This document shows positions 1 through 12,129 of a stretch of DNA of 14,721 nucleotides, one piece after another. The notes under the pieces are model-generated. The model did no database searches and was not told where the DNA came from. It saw only the letters and a list, made by a program, of their open reading frames with translations. The DNA comes from Syntrophomonas sp. (GTDB lineage: Bacteria > Bacillota > Syntrophomonadia > Syntrophomonadales > Syntrophomonadaceae): the NCBI GenBank assembly GCA_003444615.1, contig DLUN01000155.1, forward strand, positions 1,120 through 15,840. The letters are read 5' to 3'. The position numbers were made by a program, and so were the translations under genes. The number at the start of each line of letters is the position of its first letter. Positions within the stretch are counted from its first letter, which is position 1.

Positions 1-933
1 ATGGTTAATAACCAGTCTCAAGCCTATGAATTAAGCGCTAGTTACGAATATAACCAGCGCTTATTTGAGACTAAGATAAAGTATAATTATAATACGGGGA
101 AGACTATTACCCTTAACGGACGAAAAACCAACTCTCATCATCCAGATCGTCTGCGTGTGGTTATCTTTACACCAGACGATTTATATTTGGTAAAAGGGTC
201 TCCGAGTAAAAGGCGATATTTTTTAGATTTTTTGTTAAAACAGGCTAGTGCTGAATATGGTTATCACTTGGATAACTATGTTAAAATTTTAAGGAAAAGG
301 AATGTTTTATTAAAAAAGAACCAAGCTAATACTAAAAGTTTTTTCATAACCACTGAGGTATTTGTGGAAGAGGCTGCCAGAGTAATATTGGCGCGCATTC
401 AGATGATAAGTCTGCTGGACCAATTAGCCGGTCCTTTGTATAAAGAGATTAGTGGAGAAAATTCAGGAGGATTAAAATTACGTTATGCCGTTTCAATTCC
501 CTTAGATAATGATAAAATAAACTTTGATATTCTAAGATTATCCATGCTAAACCATCTTAATCAGATTTTTGAACAGGAATGTAGCCGTAAAAGCAGTCTA
601 ATAGGTCCCCACCGGGATGATATCAATATATACTTGAACGATCACCCAGCCCGTCAGTATGCTTCTCAAGGTCAGCAGCGCAGTATTGCGGTGAGCTTAA
701 AATTAGCTGAATTGATGGCCATGCAGCAGGCCCAAGGTGAGTATCCTGTTTTTCTCTTAGATGAGGTTTTATCTGAGCTGGATAACGAAAGGCAGCAGAG
801 ACTGCTGAGTTATCTGCAAGAGGCCTCCTTCCAAAGTTTTCTTACTACAGTGCATATGGACAACAAGTATTTTAAACCAGGCCAAGCTTCCGTTTACAAC
901 ATGAAAGACGGCCAATTATCAAGAAAGGAGTAA
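1..933 (+). CDS. recF: DNA replication and repair protein RecF (5' end outside the window)
   Basis: RecF is an SMC-like ATPase that helps load RecA at single-strand gaps. The 310 visible residues lack the N-terminal Walker A segment; RecF is usually about 360-370 residues, so roughly the first 55-60 lie before the window and the ATG at position 1 is probably internal. Visible family marks are the block LYLVKGSPSKRRYFLDFLLK (near residues 61-80), the ABC signature ASQGQQRS (near 221-228) and Walker B with D-loop FLLDEVLSELD (near 251-261). The stop TAA at 931-933 is 4 nt from the next start, and the AAGGAG at 925-930 inside recF serves remB. The position ahead of remB and gyrB is the standard Firmicutes arrangement. 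The identity is firm; only the missing start is unresolved. Confidence 0.95.
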   Translation: MVNNQSQAYELSASYEYNQRLFETKIKYNYNTGKTITLNGRKTNSHHPDRLRVVIFTPDDLYLVKGSPSKRRYFLDFLLKQASAEYGYHLDNYVKILRKRNVLLKKNQANTKSFFITTEVFVEEAARVILARIQMISLLDQLAGPLYKEISGENSGGLKLRYAVSIPLDNDKINFDILRLSMLNHLNQIFEQECSRKSSLIGPHRDDINIYLNDHPARQYASQGQQRSIAVSLKLAELMAMQQAQGEYPVFLLDEVLSELDNERQQRLLSYLQEASFQSFLTTVHMDNKYFKPGQASVYNMKDGQLSRKE

Positions 934-937
934 TCTC

Positions 938-3102
<2,165 letters not shown>

Positions 3103-3118
3103 CAGGAGTTGATTATCA

Positions 3119-5554
3119 TTGGCAGAAGCAAATTTATTCGATAATGTAGTACCCGTTGATATTGAAAAAGAAGTCAAAAGGTCATTTCTGGAATACTCCA
3201 TGAGCGTTATAGTATCCCGGGCTATTCCTGATGTGCGGGATGGCTTAAAACCAGTACACCGCCGTATACTTTACGCTTTGTATGACCAGGGTATGACCCA
3301 TGACAAACCCCATAAAAAATCAGCCAATATTGTGGGTGAAGTTATGGGTAAATACCATCCTCATGGAGACTCCTCCATTTATGAGGCCATGGTTAAATTA
3401 GCTCAGGATTTTGCTATGCGCTATCCGCTGGTGGACGGGCACGGTAATTTTGGCTCCATAGATGGTGATTCAGCTGCGGCTATGCGTTACACGGAGAGCC
3501 GAATGTCCAAAATAGCTGGGGAAATGCTTATTGATATAGAGAAGGAAACCGTAGACTGGCGCCCCAATTACGATGATAGCCGCCAAGAACCCCAGGTGCT
3601 TCCTTCCCGGATCCCCAACCTGCTTATAAATGGGTCCTCTGGTATTGCGGTAGGTATGGCTACCAATATACCGCCCCACAACTTATCGGAAGTGGTGGAT
3701 GCAGTTACGCTGGTAATTGATAACCCGGAAGCCAGTGTGGATGAAATCATGCAGGTGCTGCCGGGGCCAGATTTTCCTACGGCAGGAATAATAATGGGTA
3801 ACGAGGGTATTCGCAAAGCGTATGAAACCGGACGGGGAACCTTCAAAGTACGAGCCCGCTATACTATAGAAGAAAAACGCAATGGCAGAAATGCCATTGT
3901 AATTACGGAAATACCCTATCAGGTGAATAAATCGCGCCTGATCGAAAAAATTGCCGACCTGGTGCGAGATAAAAAAGTAGAAGGAATAGTAGATTTACGG
4001 GATGAATCTGACCGGCATGGGATACGGGTGGTAATTGAGGTACGCCGGGATGCAAATGTAAATGTGGTAGTTAACAAGCTCTTTAAGCATACTCAGATGG
4101 AAGACAGCTTTGGTATCAATATGTTAGCTTTGGTACACGGTCAGCCTATGGTGCTGGGAATAAAAGATATGCTCAAATACTATGTCGAGCATCGTCAGGA
4201 TGTTATAATCCGGCGGACCCAGCATGATCTGCGAGTGGCTCAGGAGCGTTTGCATATCGTAGAGGGATTAAGGATTGCCCTGGACAACCTGGACGAAGTT
4301 ATCGACCTGATTACCAGCAGCAAAGATCGGGAACAAGCCCGCCAGGCCCTGATGGAGCGGTTCGGTTTAAGCGAAGCCCAGGCTAATGCCATTTTGGATA
4401 TGCGCTTGGTCCAGCTGACCAATTTGGAAAGAGGCAAGTTAGATGATGAATACCAGGAACTGTTGGTCCGGATTGCTGACTTCCAGGATATTTTGGACAG
4501 ACCAGAACGAGTCCTGGGTATGATCAAGGAAGATTTGGCTGAAGTTAAGAAAAAGTATGGAGATCCACGCCGCACCGAAATAAGTCAAGAAGTCTCTGAT
4601 TTTAATGTGGAAGATTTTATCGATGATCATGAAGTGGTTATTACCTTATCAAACCGGGGCTATATTAAAAGACAGCCTCTAGATACCTATAGATCCCAAC
4701 GTCGTGGGGGCAAGGGTATAAGCGCTACCTCCATCCGTACGGAGGACTATTCCTCTGATGTGGTAGTAACCAGTGTCCTGGGCCACGTGCTGTTCTTTAC
4801 CAATCAAGGACGAGTCTTTTCTACCCGTGTCTACCACCTGCCTGAGGCTTCCCGCCAGGCCAAAGGGCTGCCCTTGATTAATTTTATTGAGCTGCGGCCT
4901 GATGAAAGAGTAACTACTCTAGTAGCAGCCCGGAAATTCGATGATAAACAGCATATGATGATGATAACCCTGCAAGGGATTATTAAGAAGGTGGCTCTGT
5001 CCCAATTTCAGAATATACGTCGTTCAGGTTTGATTGCCGTCAACTTGAAGCCAGGAGACGAATTGGTAGGCGTAATACGGGTAGTGAAGGGCGATATCGT
5101 CATGGTGAATACTGCTTTAGGGCAAGCCATTCTTTTTGAAGCTGCCCAAGTAAGACCCATGGGGCGCATAGCTACCGGTGTAAAAGGAATTAGCCTTAGC
5201 GAAGGCGATTATGTTATTGGTCTAGATAAGTACCGGGAAGGAGCCGACGTCTTAATTGTTACTAAAAATGGTTACGGCAAGCGGGTACAGTTGAATGAAT
5301 TCAAGACCCAGAACCGGGGAGGCAAAGGAGTTAAATCCATTGAGTTAACTGATAAAAATGGCGAGGTAGTAGCGGCCAAAGTGGTATCAGAAGAAGACGA
5401 ACTAGTTCTTTTAACCAGTGAAGGTCAAATAATTCGTTTAGAAGTAGAAGATATATCGGTTCAGAAACGCTATGCCAGAGGAGTATTATTAATGCGCCTG
5501 CCGGAAAATGATCATGTGGTAAGCATGGCTCGTTTTCGGACGGAACAGGAATAA
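3119..5554 (+). CDS. gyrA: DNA gyrase subunit A
   Basis: GyrA is the DNA breakage-reunion and wrapping subunit of gyrase. The 811-residue protein starts at TTG 3119, with AGGAG at 3104-3108. The catalytic tyrosine is Y124 in [10 protein letters not shown]. The quinolone-determining stretch [14 protein letters not shown] keeps a serine at 85 and an acidic residue at 89, so no classic resistance substitution is visible. The C-terminal beta-pinwheel carries a perfect GyrA-box QRRGGKG (527-533), which separates true gyrase from topoisomerase IV, plus a degenerate QNRGGKG in a later blade. It ends at TAA 5552-5554. No clear terminator follows, so some transcripts may continue into pdxS. Confidence 0.97.
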   Translation: MAEANLFDNVVPVDIEKEVKRSFLEYSMSVIVSRAIPDVRDGLKPVHRRILYALYDQGMTHDKPHKKSANIVGEVMGKYHPHGDSSIYEAMVKLAQDFAMRYPLVDGHGNFGSIDGDSAAAMRYTESRMSKIAGEMLIDIEKETVDWRPNYDDSRQEPQVLPSRIPNLLINGSSGIAVGMATNIPPHNLSEVVDAVTLVIDNPEASVDEIMQVLPGPDFPTAGIIMGNEGIRKAYETGRGTFKVRARYTIEEKRNGRNAIVITEIPYQVNKSRLIEKIADLVRDKKVEGIVDLRDESDRHGIRVVIEVRRDANVNVVVNKLFKHTQMEDSFGINMLALVHGQPMVLGIKDMLKYYVEHRQDVIIRRTQHDLRVAQERLHIVEGLRIALDNLDEVIDLITSSKDREQARQALMERFGLSEAQANAILDMRLVQLTNLERGKLDDEYQELLVRIADFQDILDRPERVLGMIKEDLAEVKKKYGDPRRTEISQEVSDFNVEDFIDDHEVVITLSNRGYIKRQPLDTYRSQRRGGKGISATSIRTEDYSSDVVVTSVLGHVLFFTNQGRVFSTRVYHLPEASRQAKGLPLINFIELRPDERVTTLVAARKFDDKQHMMMITLQGIIKKVALSQFQNIRRSGLIAVNLKPGDELVGVIRVVKGDIVMVNTALGQAILFEAAQVRPMGRIATGVKGISLSEGDYVIGLDKYREGADVLIVTKNGYGKRVQLNEFKTQNRGGKGVKSIELTDKNGEVVAAKVVSEEDELVLLTSEGQIIRLEVEDISVQKRYARGVLLMRLPENDHVVSMARFRTEQE

Positions 5555-5680
5555 TAAAAATGAGCCCTAATGGTACTGTACAAAGCCAGGGTAATAGAAT
5601 AAAATTTTTATTTGTAAATAAGGAACAAATGGGGAATATTTTAATTCCGGTCGGGCTTGATAAGAAGGAGGTTTCTTTTA

Positions 5681-6565
5681 ATGGAACAGAAGGGGACATT
5701 TAGCGTTAAAACTGGCCTGGCTCAGATGCTTAAAGGGGGGGTCATCATGGATGTTACCACTCCCGAGCAGGCTAAGATAGCAGAAGAAGCAGGTGCCTGT
5801 GCAGTTATGGCTTTAGAGAGGGTTCCAGCCGATATAAGAGCTGCGGGAGGTATTGCCCGTATGGCTGATCCCAGCGTCATTGAGCGTATTATGGAAGCGG
5901 TATCCATACCGGTAATGGCTAAATGCCGCATAGGTCATTTCGTGGAAGCCCAAATACTCGAATCTTTGGGAATTGATTTTATAGATGAGAGCGAAGTATT
6001 AACCCCTGCTGATGATAAATACCATATAAGCAAGCATAACTTTAAGGTTCCTTTCGTTTGCGGAGCAAGAAACTTAGGAGAAGCCCTGCGCCGGATAAGG
6101 GAAGGTGCAGCCATGATCCGCACTAAAGGAGAACCGGGTACGGGCAATGTTGTGGAAGCAGTCCGCCACATTCGCCAAGTTAATGACGAAATACGCTGGG
6201 TCAGCAGCTTACCCGAAGAAGAGTTGATGAGTGCCGCCAAAGAAATGCAGGCGCCTTACGAATTAGTGGTTGAAACAGCTAAGCTAAAGAGACTTCCGGT
6301 AGTAAACTTTGCAGCTGGAGGTATTGCTACGCCAGCCGATGCTGCATTAATGATGCAATTAGGCTGTGATGGAATATTCGTGGGATCAGGAATATTTAAG
6401 TCCGGTGATCCTAAAAAACGGGCTCAGGCTATTGTAGCCGCCACCACACATTATAATGATCCGGCCGTTTTGGCTGAAGTATCACGTGATTTGGGAGAAG
6501 CCATGGTGGGTATTGATATCAGCACCATCCGTCCTGAAGAGAGGATGCAGGAGCGTGGCTGGTAA
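5681..6565 (+). CDS. pdxS: Pyridoxal 5'-phosphate synthase, lyase subunit PdxS
   Basis: PdxS builds pyridoxal phosphate from ribose 5-phosphate, glyceraldehyde 3-phosphate and ammonia, the last supplied by PdxT. The (beta/alpha)8 barrel is 294 residues, the normal length. D24 (in GGVIMDV), K81 (VMAKCRIGH) and K149 ([12 protein letters not shown]) match the known catalytic aspartate and the two lysines that carry the covalent intermediates. The start is ATG 5681 with AGAAGGAGG ending at 5671; an in-frame TTG at 5657 lies upstream of this site and is unlikely. No convincing promoter is visible in the 126-nt gap after gyrA. The last 11 nt overlap pdxT, as expected for a two-gene operon encoding one complex. 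Confidence 0.97.
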   Translation: MEQKGTFSVKTGLAQMLKGGVIMDVTTPEQAKIAEEAGACAVMALERVPADIRAAGGIARMADPSVIERIMEAVSIPVMAKCRIGHFVEAQILESLGIDFIDESEVLTPADDKYHISKHNFKVPFVCGARNLGEALRRIREGAAMIRTKGEPGTGNVVEAVRHIRQVNDEIRWVSSLPEEELMSAAKEMQAPYELVVETAKLKRLPVVNFAAGGIATPADAALMMQLGCDGIFVGSGIFKSGDPKKRAQAIVAATTHYNDPAVLAEVSRDLGEAMVGIDISTIRPEERMQERGW

Positions 6566-7124
6566 AAAGACCATTGGAGTTCTGGCTCTGCAGGGGGCTT
6601 TTATCGAACATGAAGCAGCCCTGCAAAGATGCGGGGTACAGACTCGGCAGGTTAGAAGACCTCAGGAATTAGGCGAAATCGATGGGCTTGTAATTCCTGG
6701 AGGGGAAAGCACCACTATTGGCAAGCTGATGCAAAAGTTTGGTTTAGACACCGTTATCAAGAAAAAGGCCATTGAAGGCATGCCCATTTGGGGCACCTGT
6801 GCGGGCATGATTTTGTTAGCCCAAGAAATAGATGATGGTGATCAGCCACGATTAGGATTAATGGATATCAGAGTGAAGCGCAATGCCTTTGGCCGGCAGG
6901 TAGATAGCTTTGAAGCTGATTTAGATATAGAGGGCATTGGCCCCACCCGGGGCGTTTTTATTCGTGCTCCTTATGCTGAACGAGTATGGGGAAACGTCCA
7001 GGTAATGGCCCGTTATCAGGATAAAATAGTGATGGTTCAGCAGGGACACCTGCTGGGCACTGCTTTTCATCCGGAACTAACCAACCAGGGAAACATTCAT
7101 CGCTATTTCCTGGAAATGGTTTGA
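6555..7124 (+). CDS. pdxT: Pyridoxal 5'-phosphate synthase, glutaminase subunit PdxT
   Basis: PdxT is the class I glutamine amidotransferase that channels ammonia into PdxS. From GTG 6555 it has 189 residues, close to the family's usual 190-200. The first beta strand [13 protein letters not shown], the loop [11 protein letters not shown], the nucleophile C82 in WGTCAGMI and the H172/E174 pair in AFHPEL complete the glutaminase triad. GTG 6555 is the only reasonable start: the sequence encoded just before it (6456-6554) overlaps pdxS and is not PdxT-like. The AGGAG at 6549-6553 is too close to serve it; GAGAGG around 6539-6544 has a 10-nt spacer, and coupling to pdxS is likely. The stop is at 7122-7124. 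Confidence 0.96.
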   Translation: MAGKKTIGVLALQGAFIEHEAALQRCGVQTRQVRRPQELGEIDGLVIPGGESTTIGKLMQKFGLDTVIKKKAIEGMPIWGTCAGMILLAQEIDDGDQPRLGLMDIRVKRNAFGRQVDSFEADLDIEGIGPTRGVFIRAPYAERVWGNVQVMARYQDKIVMVQQGHLLGTAFHPELTNQGNIHRYFLEMV

Positions 7125-7132
7125 CATTTTCC

Positions 7133-7161
7133 TTGCCAAGGGCTACCTAGTGTAATATAAT
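7133..7161 (+). promoter_or_regulatory. Sigma-A type promoter for the serine T-box operon
   Basis: A -35 box TTGCCA (7133-7138) and a perfect -10 box TATAAT (7156-7161) are separated by 17 nt. Transcription would begin near 7168, about 20 nt before the first T-box stem. A consensus TTGACA at 7121-7126 overlaps the pdxT stop codon but has no -10 box at a proper distance, so I take it as incidental. Confidence 0.75.
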
Positions 7162-7187
7162 AAACTCTAATCTTTATAAAGTCACAT

Positions 7188-7401
7188 GCTATGAAGGGAA
7201 CCAGTAAGTAGTGGCACCTGATGAAGAGAGCTGGTGGTAGGTGTAAACCAGCCAGGACCATACTGAATCCATCCCGGAGCAGGCTGTGATAAAGCAGCAC
7301 CGGTGGCTACGTTATAGCTATTAAGTGGATACAGTTTTAGGCTGTATCAACTAGGGTGGCAACGCGGGAAAGTACCTCTCGTCCCTTATTAGGGCGAGAG
7401 G
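7188..7401 (+). promoter_or_regulatory. T-box leader with serine specifier UCC
   Basis: T-box leaders bind a specific tRNA and let transcription continue only when it is uncharged. The conserved T-box sequence AGGGTGGCAACGCGGG is at 7353-7368, followed by the competing terminator. Stem I is visible: GCT...GGGA (7188-7199) pairs with TCCC...AGC (7272-7280), the AGTA S-turn motif is at 7203-7206, and an apical region with GAGAGCTGGTGG lies near 7226-7237. Opposite the AGTA, the loop reads GAA-TCC-A, with TCC at 7268-7270 in the specifier position. UCC is a serine codon and pairs with anticodon GGA, carried by the tRNA-Ser at 12699-12794. The downstream serA and serS support the serine assignment. 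I did not fold the whole leader. Confidence 0.9.
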
Positions 7402-7406
7402 TTTTT
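7375..7406 (+). terminator. T-box conditional terminator
   Basis: CCTCTCG-t-CCCT (7375-7386) pairs with AGGGCGAGAGG (7391-7401), leaving one bulged T, and is followed by TTTTT at 7402-7406. The 5' arm overlaps the bases that pair with the T-box in the antiterminator, so this stem forms when tRNA-Ser is charged. Confidence 0.9.
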
Positions 7407-7432
7407 AGTTTTAATTAGGAGGTTTTTATAAG

Positions 7433-8599
7433 ATGATAGGCGATCAATATTTGCTGCTTCCAGGCCCGACTCCTATTCCGGAAAGGGTAGTAAGAGCCAT
7501 GAGTAAACCTATGGTTAATCATCGCGGTCCTGAATTCAAACAGCTGCTGTTGGAGGTTACCGGAGAACTAAAGGAAGTTTACCAGACTAAGCAGCATGTT
7601 TTGATATATCCTGCTTCCGGGACCGGTGCATTGGAGGCTGCTGTGGTCAATTTTTTATCTCCCAGAGATAAAGTTTTAGCGGTTTCCATAGGTGTATTCG
7701 GAGACCGTTTTGCTAAGATAGCGTCCGAATTTGGAGCCCAAGTGGAAAAAATGGATTTTCCCTGGGGGCAGCCGGCTGATCCCCAACGGGTCAAAGAAAG
7801 GTTGGATCAGGACGTTAACCGGGAAATAAAAGCCGTTTTGGTTACCCATAATGAAACATCAACAGGTGTTTTTAATGATATGAAGGCCATCGGTGAAGCG
7901 TTGGGCAGCCATCCTGCCCTGTTAATGGTAGACGCCATCAGTGGACTAGCCACTATAGATCTTAAAATGGATGAATGGAATCTAGATGTGGTGGTAAGCG
8001 GCTCCCAAAAAGCTTTTATGATACCTCCCGGATTGAGTTTTATGGCTTTTAATGAAAAGGCCCTGGAGGTTCACAAACAATCCAAGATGCCTCGCTATTA
8101 TTGGGATGCAAGTCAGGGTTTGAAGTATTTAGAAAAAGGGCAAAACCCCTATACCCCAGCTGCCTCATTATACTATGGTTTAGCTGAGTCCCTTAGGATT
8201 ATGAAAGAGGAAGGCCTGGATAACATAATCGAAAGACACCGCAATTACCGGGATATGGTGCGTAGTTCCGTCCAGGCCATGGGGTTGGAGCTGTTGGCCA
8301 AGGATGAATACGCCTCACATGCTTTAACGGCAGTAGTTGCTCCAGAACAGATAGGTGCCAACCAGATTCGCAAATTTATGCTGGAACAATTTAATATTGT
8401 ATTAGCCGGGGGCCAACAGAAGCTGGATAATGTTATCTTTCGTATAGGGCATTTGGGCTATGTAAGGGAACTGGACTTATTAGCAGCACTAGCTGCTCTG
8501 GAAATATCTTTGTATAAGTTAGGCTGGGAAATAGAACTGGGAATAGGGATAAATAAAGCGCAAACCTTTATTCTAAACAAAACACAGAAAGGGGATTAA
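7433..8599 (+). CDS. Class V aminotransferase, alanine-glyoxylate/serine-pyruvate type; candidate phosphoserine aminotransferase
   Basis: This 388-residue enzyme is a fold-type I, PLP-dependent class V aminotransferase of the alanine-glyoxylate/serine-pyruvate group. The N-terminal LLPGPTPIPERV, the PLP-phosphate loop ASGTGALEA (61-69), D167 in MVDAISG (cofactor ring), the Schiff-base lysine K193 in SGSQKAFMIPPG and R337 in FRIGHLGY (substrate carboxylate) are all present. The start is ATG 7433 with AGGAGG at 7417-7422. It is the first gene behind the serine T-box and stops 2 nt before serA. That context suggests it aminates 3-phosphohydroxypyruvate, the step SerC performs elsewhere, since no serC is visible here. 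Using glyoxylate or pyruvate as amino acceptor is the main alternative. The family is certain; the substrate is inferred. Confidence 0.9.
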   Translation: MIGDQYLLLPGPTPIPERVVRAMSKPMVNHRGPEFKQLLLEVTGELKEVYQTKQHVLIYPASGTGALEAAVVNFLSPRDKVLAVSIGVFGDRFAKIASEFGAQVEKMDFPWGQPADPQRVKERLDQDVNREIKAVLVTHNETSTGVFNDMKAIGEALGSHPALLMVDAISGLATIDLKMDEWNLDVVVSGSQKAFMIPPGLSFMAFNEKALEVHKQSKMPRYYWDASQGLKYLEKGQNPYTPAASLYYGLAESLRIMKEEGLDNIIERHRNYRDMVRSSVQAMGLELLAKDEYASHALTAVVAPEQIGANQIRKFMLEQFNIVLAGGQQKLDNVIFRIGHLGYVRELDLLAALAALEISLYKLGWEIELGIGINKAQTFILNKTQKGD

Positions 8600-8601
8600 A
8601 G

Positions 8602-10203
8602 GTGGAAAACAAAAAACGAGTTATAGTAACCGAGCGCATTGCCGAAGAAGGATTAGCTTTATTGCGCACGGAATTGGAAGTAGATTTTCGCGATGGCATA
8701 TCCCGGGAGGAACTGCTGGATATAATCGGCCAATATGACGCTATAATTGTACGCAGTGTGACTAAAGTCAATGAGGAACTTATCAGCCGGGGGAGTCCCC
8801 GCCTGAAAGTGGTAGGTCGGGCTGGCAATGGGATAGACAACATCGATGTTGATGCCTGTACCCGTTATGGGGTAATAGTAGCTAATACGCCCGATAGCAA
8901 TACTATTTCCGCTGCCGAACAAACCATTGCTTTGATGTTGGCTTCATCGCGCAAAACAGTTTGGGCTAATAACTTCTTAAAAGGGGGTACCTGGGATAGG
9001 AAACCTTTCCGTGGTGTGGAGCTATATGGCAAAACTGTGGGAATTGTGGGCTTAGGACGCATCGGATCCATGGTGGCTACCCGATTGAAATCCTTTAATA
9101 TGAGGGTTATTGCCTATGACCCCTATATTGCCGACGAGAGGTTTGAAAAGTTTGGTGCCGAAAAGATGAATACCCTGGAAGATCTGGTACGGCAGTCCGA
9201 CTTTATTACCGTGCATACCCCTAGAACCGAAGAAACCTTTCACATGATTAACGAAGACATATTTAAGATAGCCAAAGATGGGGTACGAGTGGTGAACTGC
9301 GCTCGCGGCGGCATCATAAAGGAAGCGGCCTTACAAGAGGCTTTAAAGTCAGGTAAAGTGGCCAGTGCGGGTTTAGATGTTTTTGAAAAAGAGCCTGCCA
9401 CCAACAATCCTCTGTTTGAATTCGAGAATGTGGTGTGCACACCTCACTTAGGAGCCGATACTTTTGAGGCCCAGCGACGGGTAGGGGAAACCATTGCCGA
9501 ACAGGTTATGAAAGCTCTCAAGGGAGAAATTGTACCCAATCTAATTAACCTGCCCACCATGTTAAGTGAGGAGCTAAATTACCTGCGTCCCTATATAACC
9601 CTGGCTGAAAAAATGGGTAATTTCTATTATCAATTAGAAAAATCGCCTATTTCCAGAATAGAGTTGAACTATGCCGGACCAATAACCATGAATGATACCG
9701 AAATACTCACGGTAGCCTTCTTAAAAGGGTTGTTGGAACCGATTATGTGGAACAAGGTTAATTACGTTAATGCCCGCCTTATGGCTAGGGAAAGAGGCAT
9801 TAAGGTTTTTGAGAGCAAACAGGAACAGAGCAGCCGGCGCTATAAGAACGTAATCTCCGTAGGCATATTTGGTCAGGACGGCCAACAGTTGGAGATAGCT
9901 GGAACCGTTTCCCGGGCTCGCGATCCCTTACTAGTGGAACTCAACCGCTATGAGACTGAAACCAATTTGGAAGGCTATGTCATCATGGTTGAAAATGAGG
10001 ACCGGCCACGGGTAATCGGGCCTTTTGCCACCCTATTGGGAGATGAAGGAGTAAATATTGCTTCTATGAAAGTAGCTCGTCAAACCAAAGGCGATAAGGC
10101 TATAATGCTGGTTAATGTGGACAATAAAGTGGAAGAAGCCGTATTAGAAAGGCTGGGCCAGTTAGATGGTATACTGGGCAAGCCCAAATTACTCCATTTT
10201 TAA
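8602..10203 (+). CDS. serA: D-3-phosphoglycerate dehydrogenase
   Basis: SerA oxidises 3-phosphoglycerate to 3-phosphohydroxypyruvate with NAD, the first step of phosphorylated serine synthesis. The 533-residue protein is the long form. The NAD-binding Rossmann loop is VGLGRIGSM (149-157). The catalytic arginine, glutamate and histidine are R235 (NCARGGIIKE), E264 (FEKEPA) and H282 (CTPHLGADT). A regulatory intervening domain (about 315-450) and a C-terminal ACT domain (about 459-531), which in relatives binds serine, follow. The start is GTG 8602 with AAAGGGG at 8588-8594, 7 nt upstream. Regulation is probably double: T-box control of transcription and possible serine feedback through the ACT domain. 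Confidence 0.96.
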   Translation: MENKKRVIVTERIAEEGLALLRTELEVDFRDGISREELLDIIGQYDAIIVRSVTKVNEELISRGSPRLKVVGRAGNGIDNIDVDACTRYGVIVANTPDSNTISAAEQTIALMLASSRKTVWANNFLKGGTWDRKPFRGVELYGKTVGIVGLGRIGSMVATRLKSFNMRVIAYDPYIADERFEKFGAEKMNTLEDLVRQSDFITVHTPRTEETFHMINEDIFKIAKDGVRVVNCARGGIIKEAALQEALKSGKVASAGLDVFEKEPATNNPLFEFENVVCTPHLGADTFEAQRRVGETIAEQVMKALKGEIVPNLINLPTMLSEELNYLRPYITLAEKMGNFYYQLEKSPISRIELNYAGPITMNDTEILTVAFLKGLLEPIMWNKVNYVNARLMARERGIKVFESKQEQSSRRYKNVISVGIFGQDGQQLEIAGTVSRARDPLLVELNRYETETNLEGYVIMVENEDRPRVIGPFATLLGDEGVNIASMKVARQTKGDKAIMLVNVDNKVEEAVLERLGQLDGILGKPKLLHF

Positions 10204-10238
10204 ATTACCAAGGAAAATTTTCATCCCCGGGGTGATAG

Positions 10239-11549
<1,311 letters not shown>

Positions 11550-11568
11550 ATAAGCGTCAATAGCTTAG

Positions 11569-11597
11569 TTGACAACCTTTTAGCCCTGTGCTATACT
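11569..11597 (+). promoter_or_regulatory. Near-consensus extended -10 promoter for the tRNA/tadA cluster
   Basis: TTGACA (11569-11574), a 17-nt spacer and TATACT (11592-11597), with the extended TG at 11589-11590. The predicted start, near 11604, is about 30 nt before the first tRNA. It lies 20 nt after serS with no terminator visible there, so read-through from the T-box operon is also possible. Confidence 0.88.
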
Positions 11598-11635
11598 TTC
11601 TTTTGCATGAATTGCAGGGTTTAGCTCCTTTCAGT

Positions 11636-11725
11636 GGAGGGGTGTCCGAGTGGTTGAAGGAGGCGGTCTTGAAAACCGTTGAACCTTTGCGGGTTCCGTG
11701 GGTTCGAATCCCACCTCCTCCGCCA
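11636..11725 (+). tRNA. tRNA-Ser(UGA)
   Basis: A 90-nt class II tRNA. The acceptor arm GGAGGGG pairs with CTCCTCC (one G-T), the discriminator is G and CCA is encoded. The anticodon loop CTTGAAA gives anticodon TGA at 11670-11672. The long variable arm and T-loop GGTTCGAATCC are typical of tRNA-Ser. It reads UCA and, by wobble, other UCN codons. Confidence 0.96.
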
Positions 11726-11783
11726 TTAAACACCTAAAAGAAGTACCTGTTCAATGCAGTTCGATCTTTTAAGGAAATCAAAT

Positions 11784-11877
11784 GGAGAGATGGCCGAGTT
11801 GGCTGAAGGCGCTCGCCTGCTAAGCGAGTAGACGGTGTTGAGCTGTCTCGAGGGTTCGAATCCCTCTCTCTCCGCCA
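11784..11877 (+). tRNA. tRNA-Ser(GCU)
   Basis: A 94-nt class II tRNA with acceptor GGAGAGA/TCTCTCC, discriminator G and encoded CCA. The stem CTCGC/GCGAG frames the loop CTGCTAA, giving anticodon GCT at 11819-11821. It reads AGU and AGC. Confidence 0.96.
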
Positions 11878-11917
11878 TAAGATATTGAACAATAAATTTT
11901 CATAATATATTATTTGT

Positions 11918-11994
11918 GCGCCCGTAGCTCAGCTGGATAGAGTAACAGACTACGAATCTGGAGGTCCGGGGTTCGAATCCCTGCGGGCGCGCCA
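11918..11994 (+). tRNA. tRNA-Arg(ACG), substrate of TadA
   Basis: A 77-nt tRNA with acceptor GCGCCCG/CGGGCGC, discriminator G and encoded CCA. The loop CTACGAA gives anticodon ACG, whose A34 is expected to become inosine by TadA so that it reads CGU, CGC and CGA. The anticodon stem ACAGA/TCTGG has an A-G mismatch at its base (27-43), while the other four pairs are intact. Confidence 0.95.
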
Positions 11995-12036
11995 TTTTGT
12001 TTACAACTAAAGATTTATATATATAAATGACATCGG

Positions 12037-12113
12037 GCGCCCGTAGCTCAGGTGGATAGAGCAACGGTTTCCTAAACCGTGTGTCAGGGGTTCGAGTCCC
12101 TTCGGGCGTACCA
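12037..12113 (+). tRNA. tRNA-Arg(CCU)
   Basis: A 77-nt tRNA with acceptor GCGCCCG/CGGGCGT, giving a G1-U72 wobble at the end of the helix, discriminator A and encoded CCA. The loop TTCCTAA gives anticodon CCT at 12071-12073, reading AGG. It ends 16 nt before the tadA start. Confidence 0.94.
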
Positions 12114-12129
12114 TTTGGACGGTGATCCC

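Noticed and set aside
3365..3390. Quinolone resistance change in gyrA
   Set aside because: The positions equivalent to S83 and D87 of E. coli are Ser85 and Glu89, the ordinary sensitive-type residues in Gram-positives.
5560..5703. 47-codon frame starting at ATG 5560 after gyrA
   Set aside because: It runs over the pdxS ribosome binding site and first codons in another frame, resembles no family I know, and has only a weak AGGA ahead of it; a chance frame is more likely.
6456..6554. N-terminal extension of PdxT within pdxS
   Set aside because: The extra residues do not resemble PdxT, whose first strand begins right after GTG 6555, and the stretch is coding sequence of pdxS in another frame.
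7121..7158. Promoter built from TTGACA at 7121 and TAATAT at 7153
   Set aside because: The spacer would be 26 nt. TTGCCA at 7133 with TATAAT at 7156 gives a proper 17-nt spacer.
11885..11913. Promoter TTGAAC-17-TATTAT before tRNA-Arg(ACG)
   Set aside because: The start of transcription would fall inside the tRNA, which begins only 5 nt after the -10 box.
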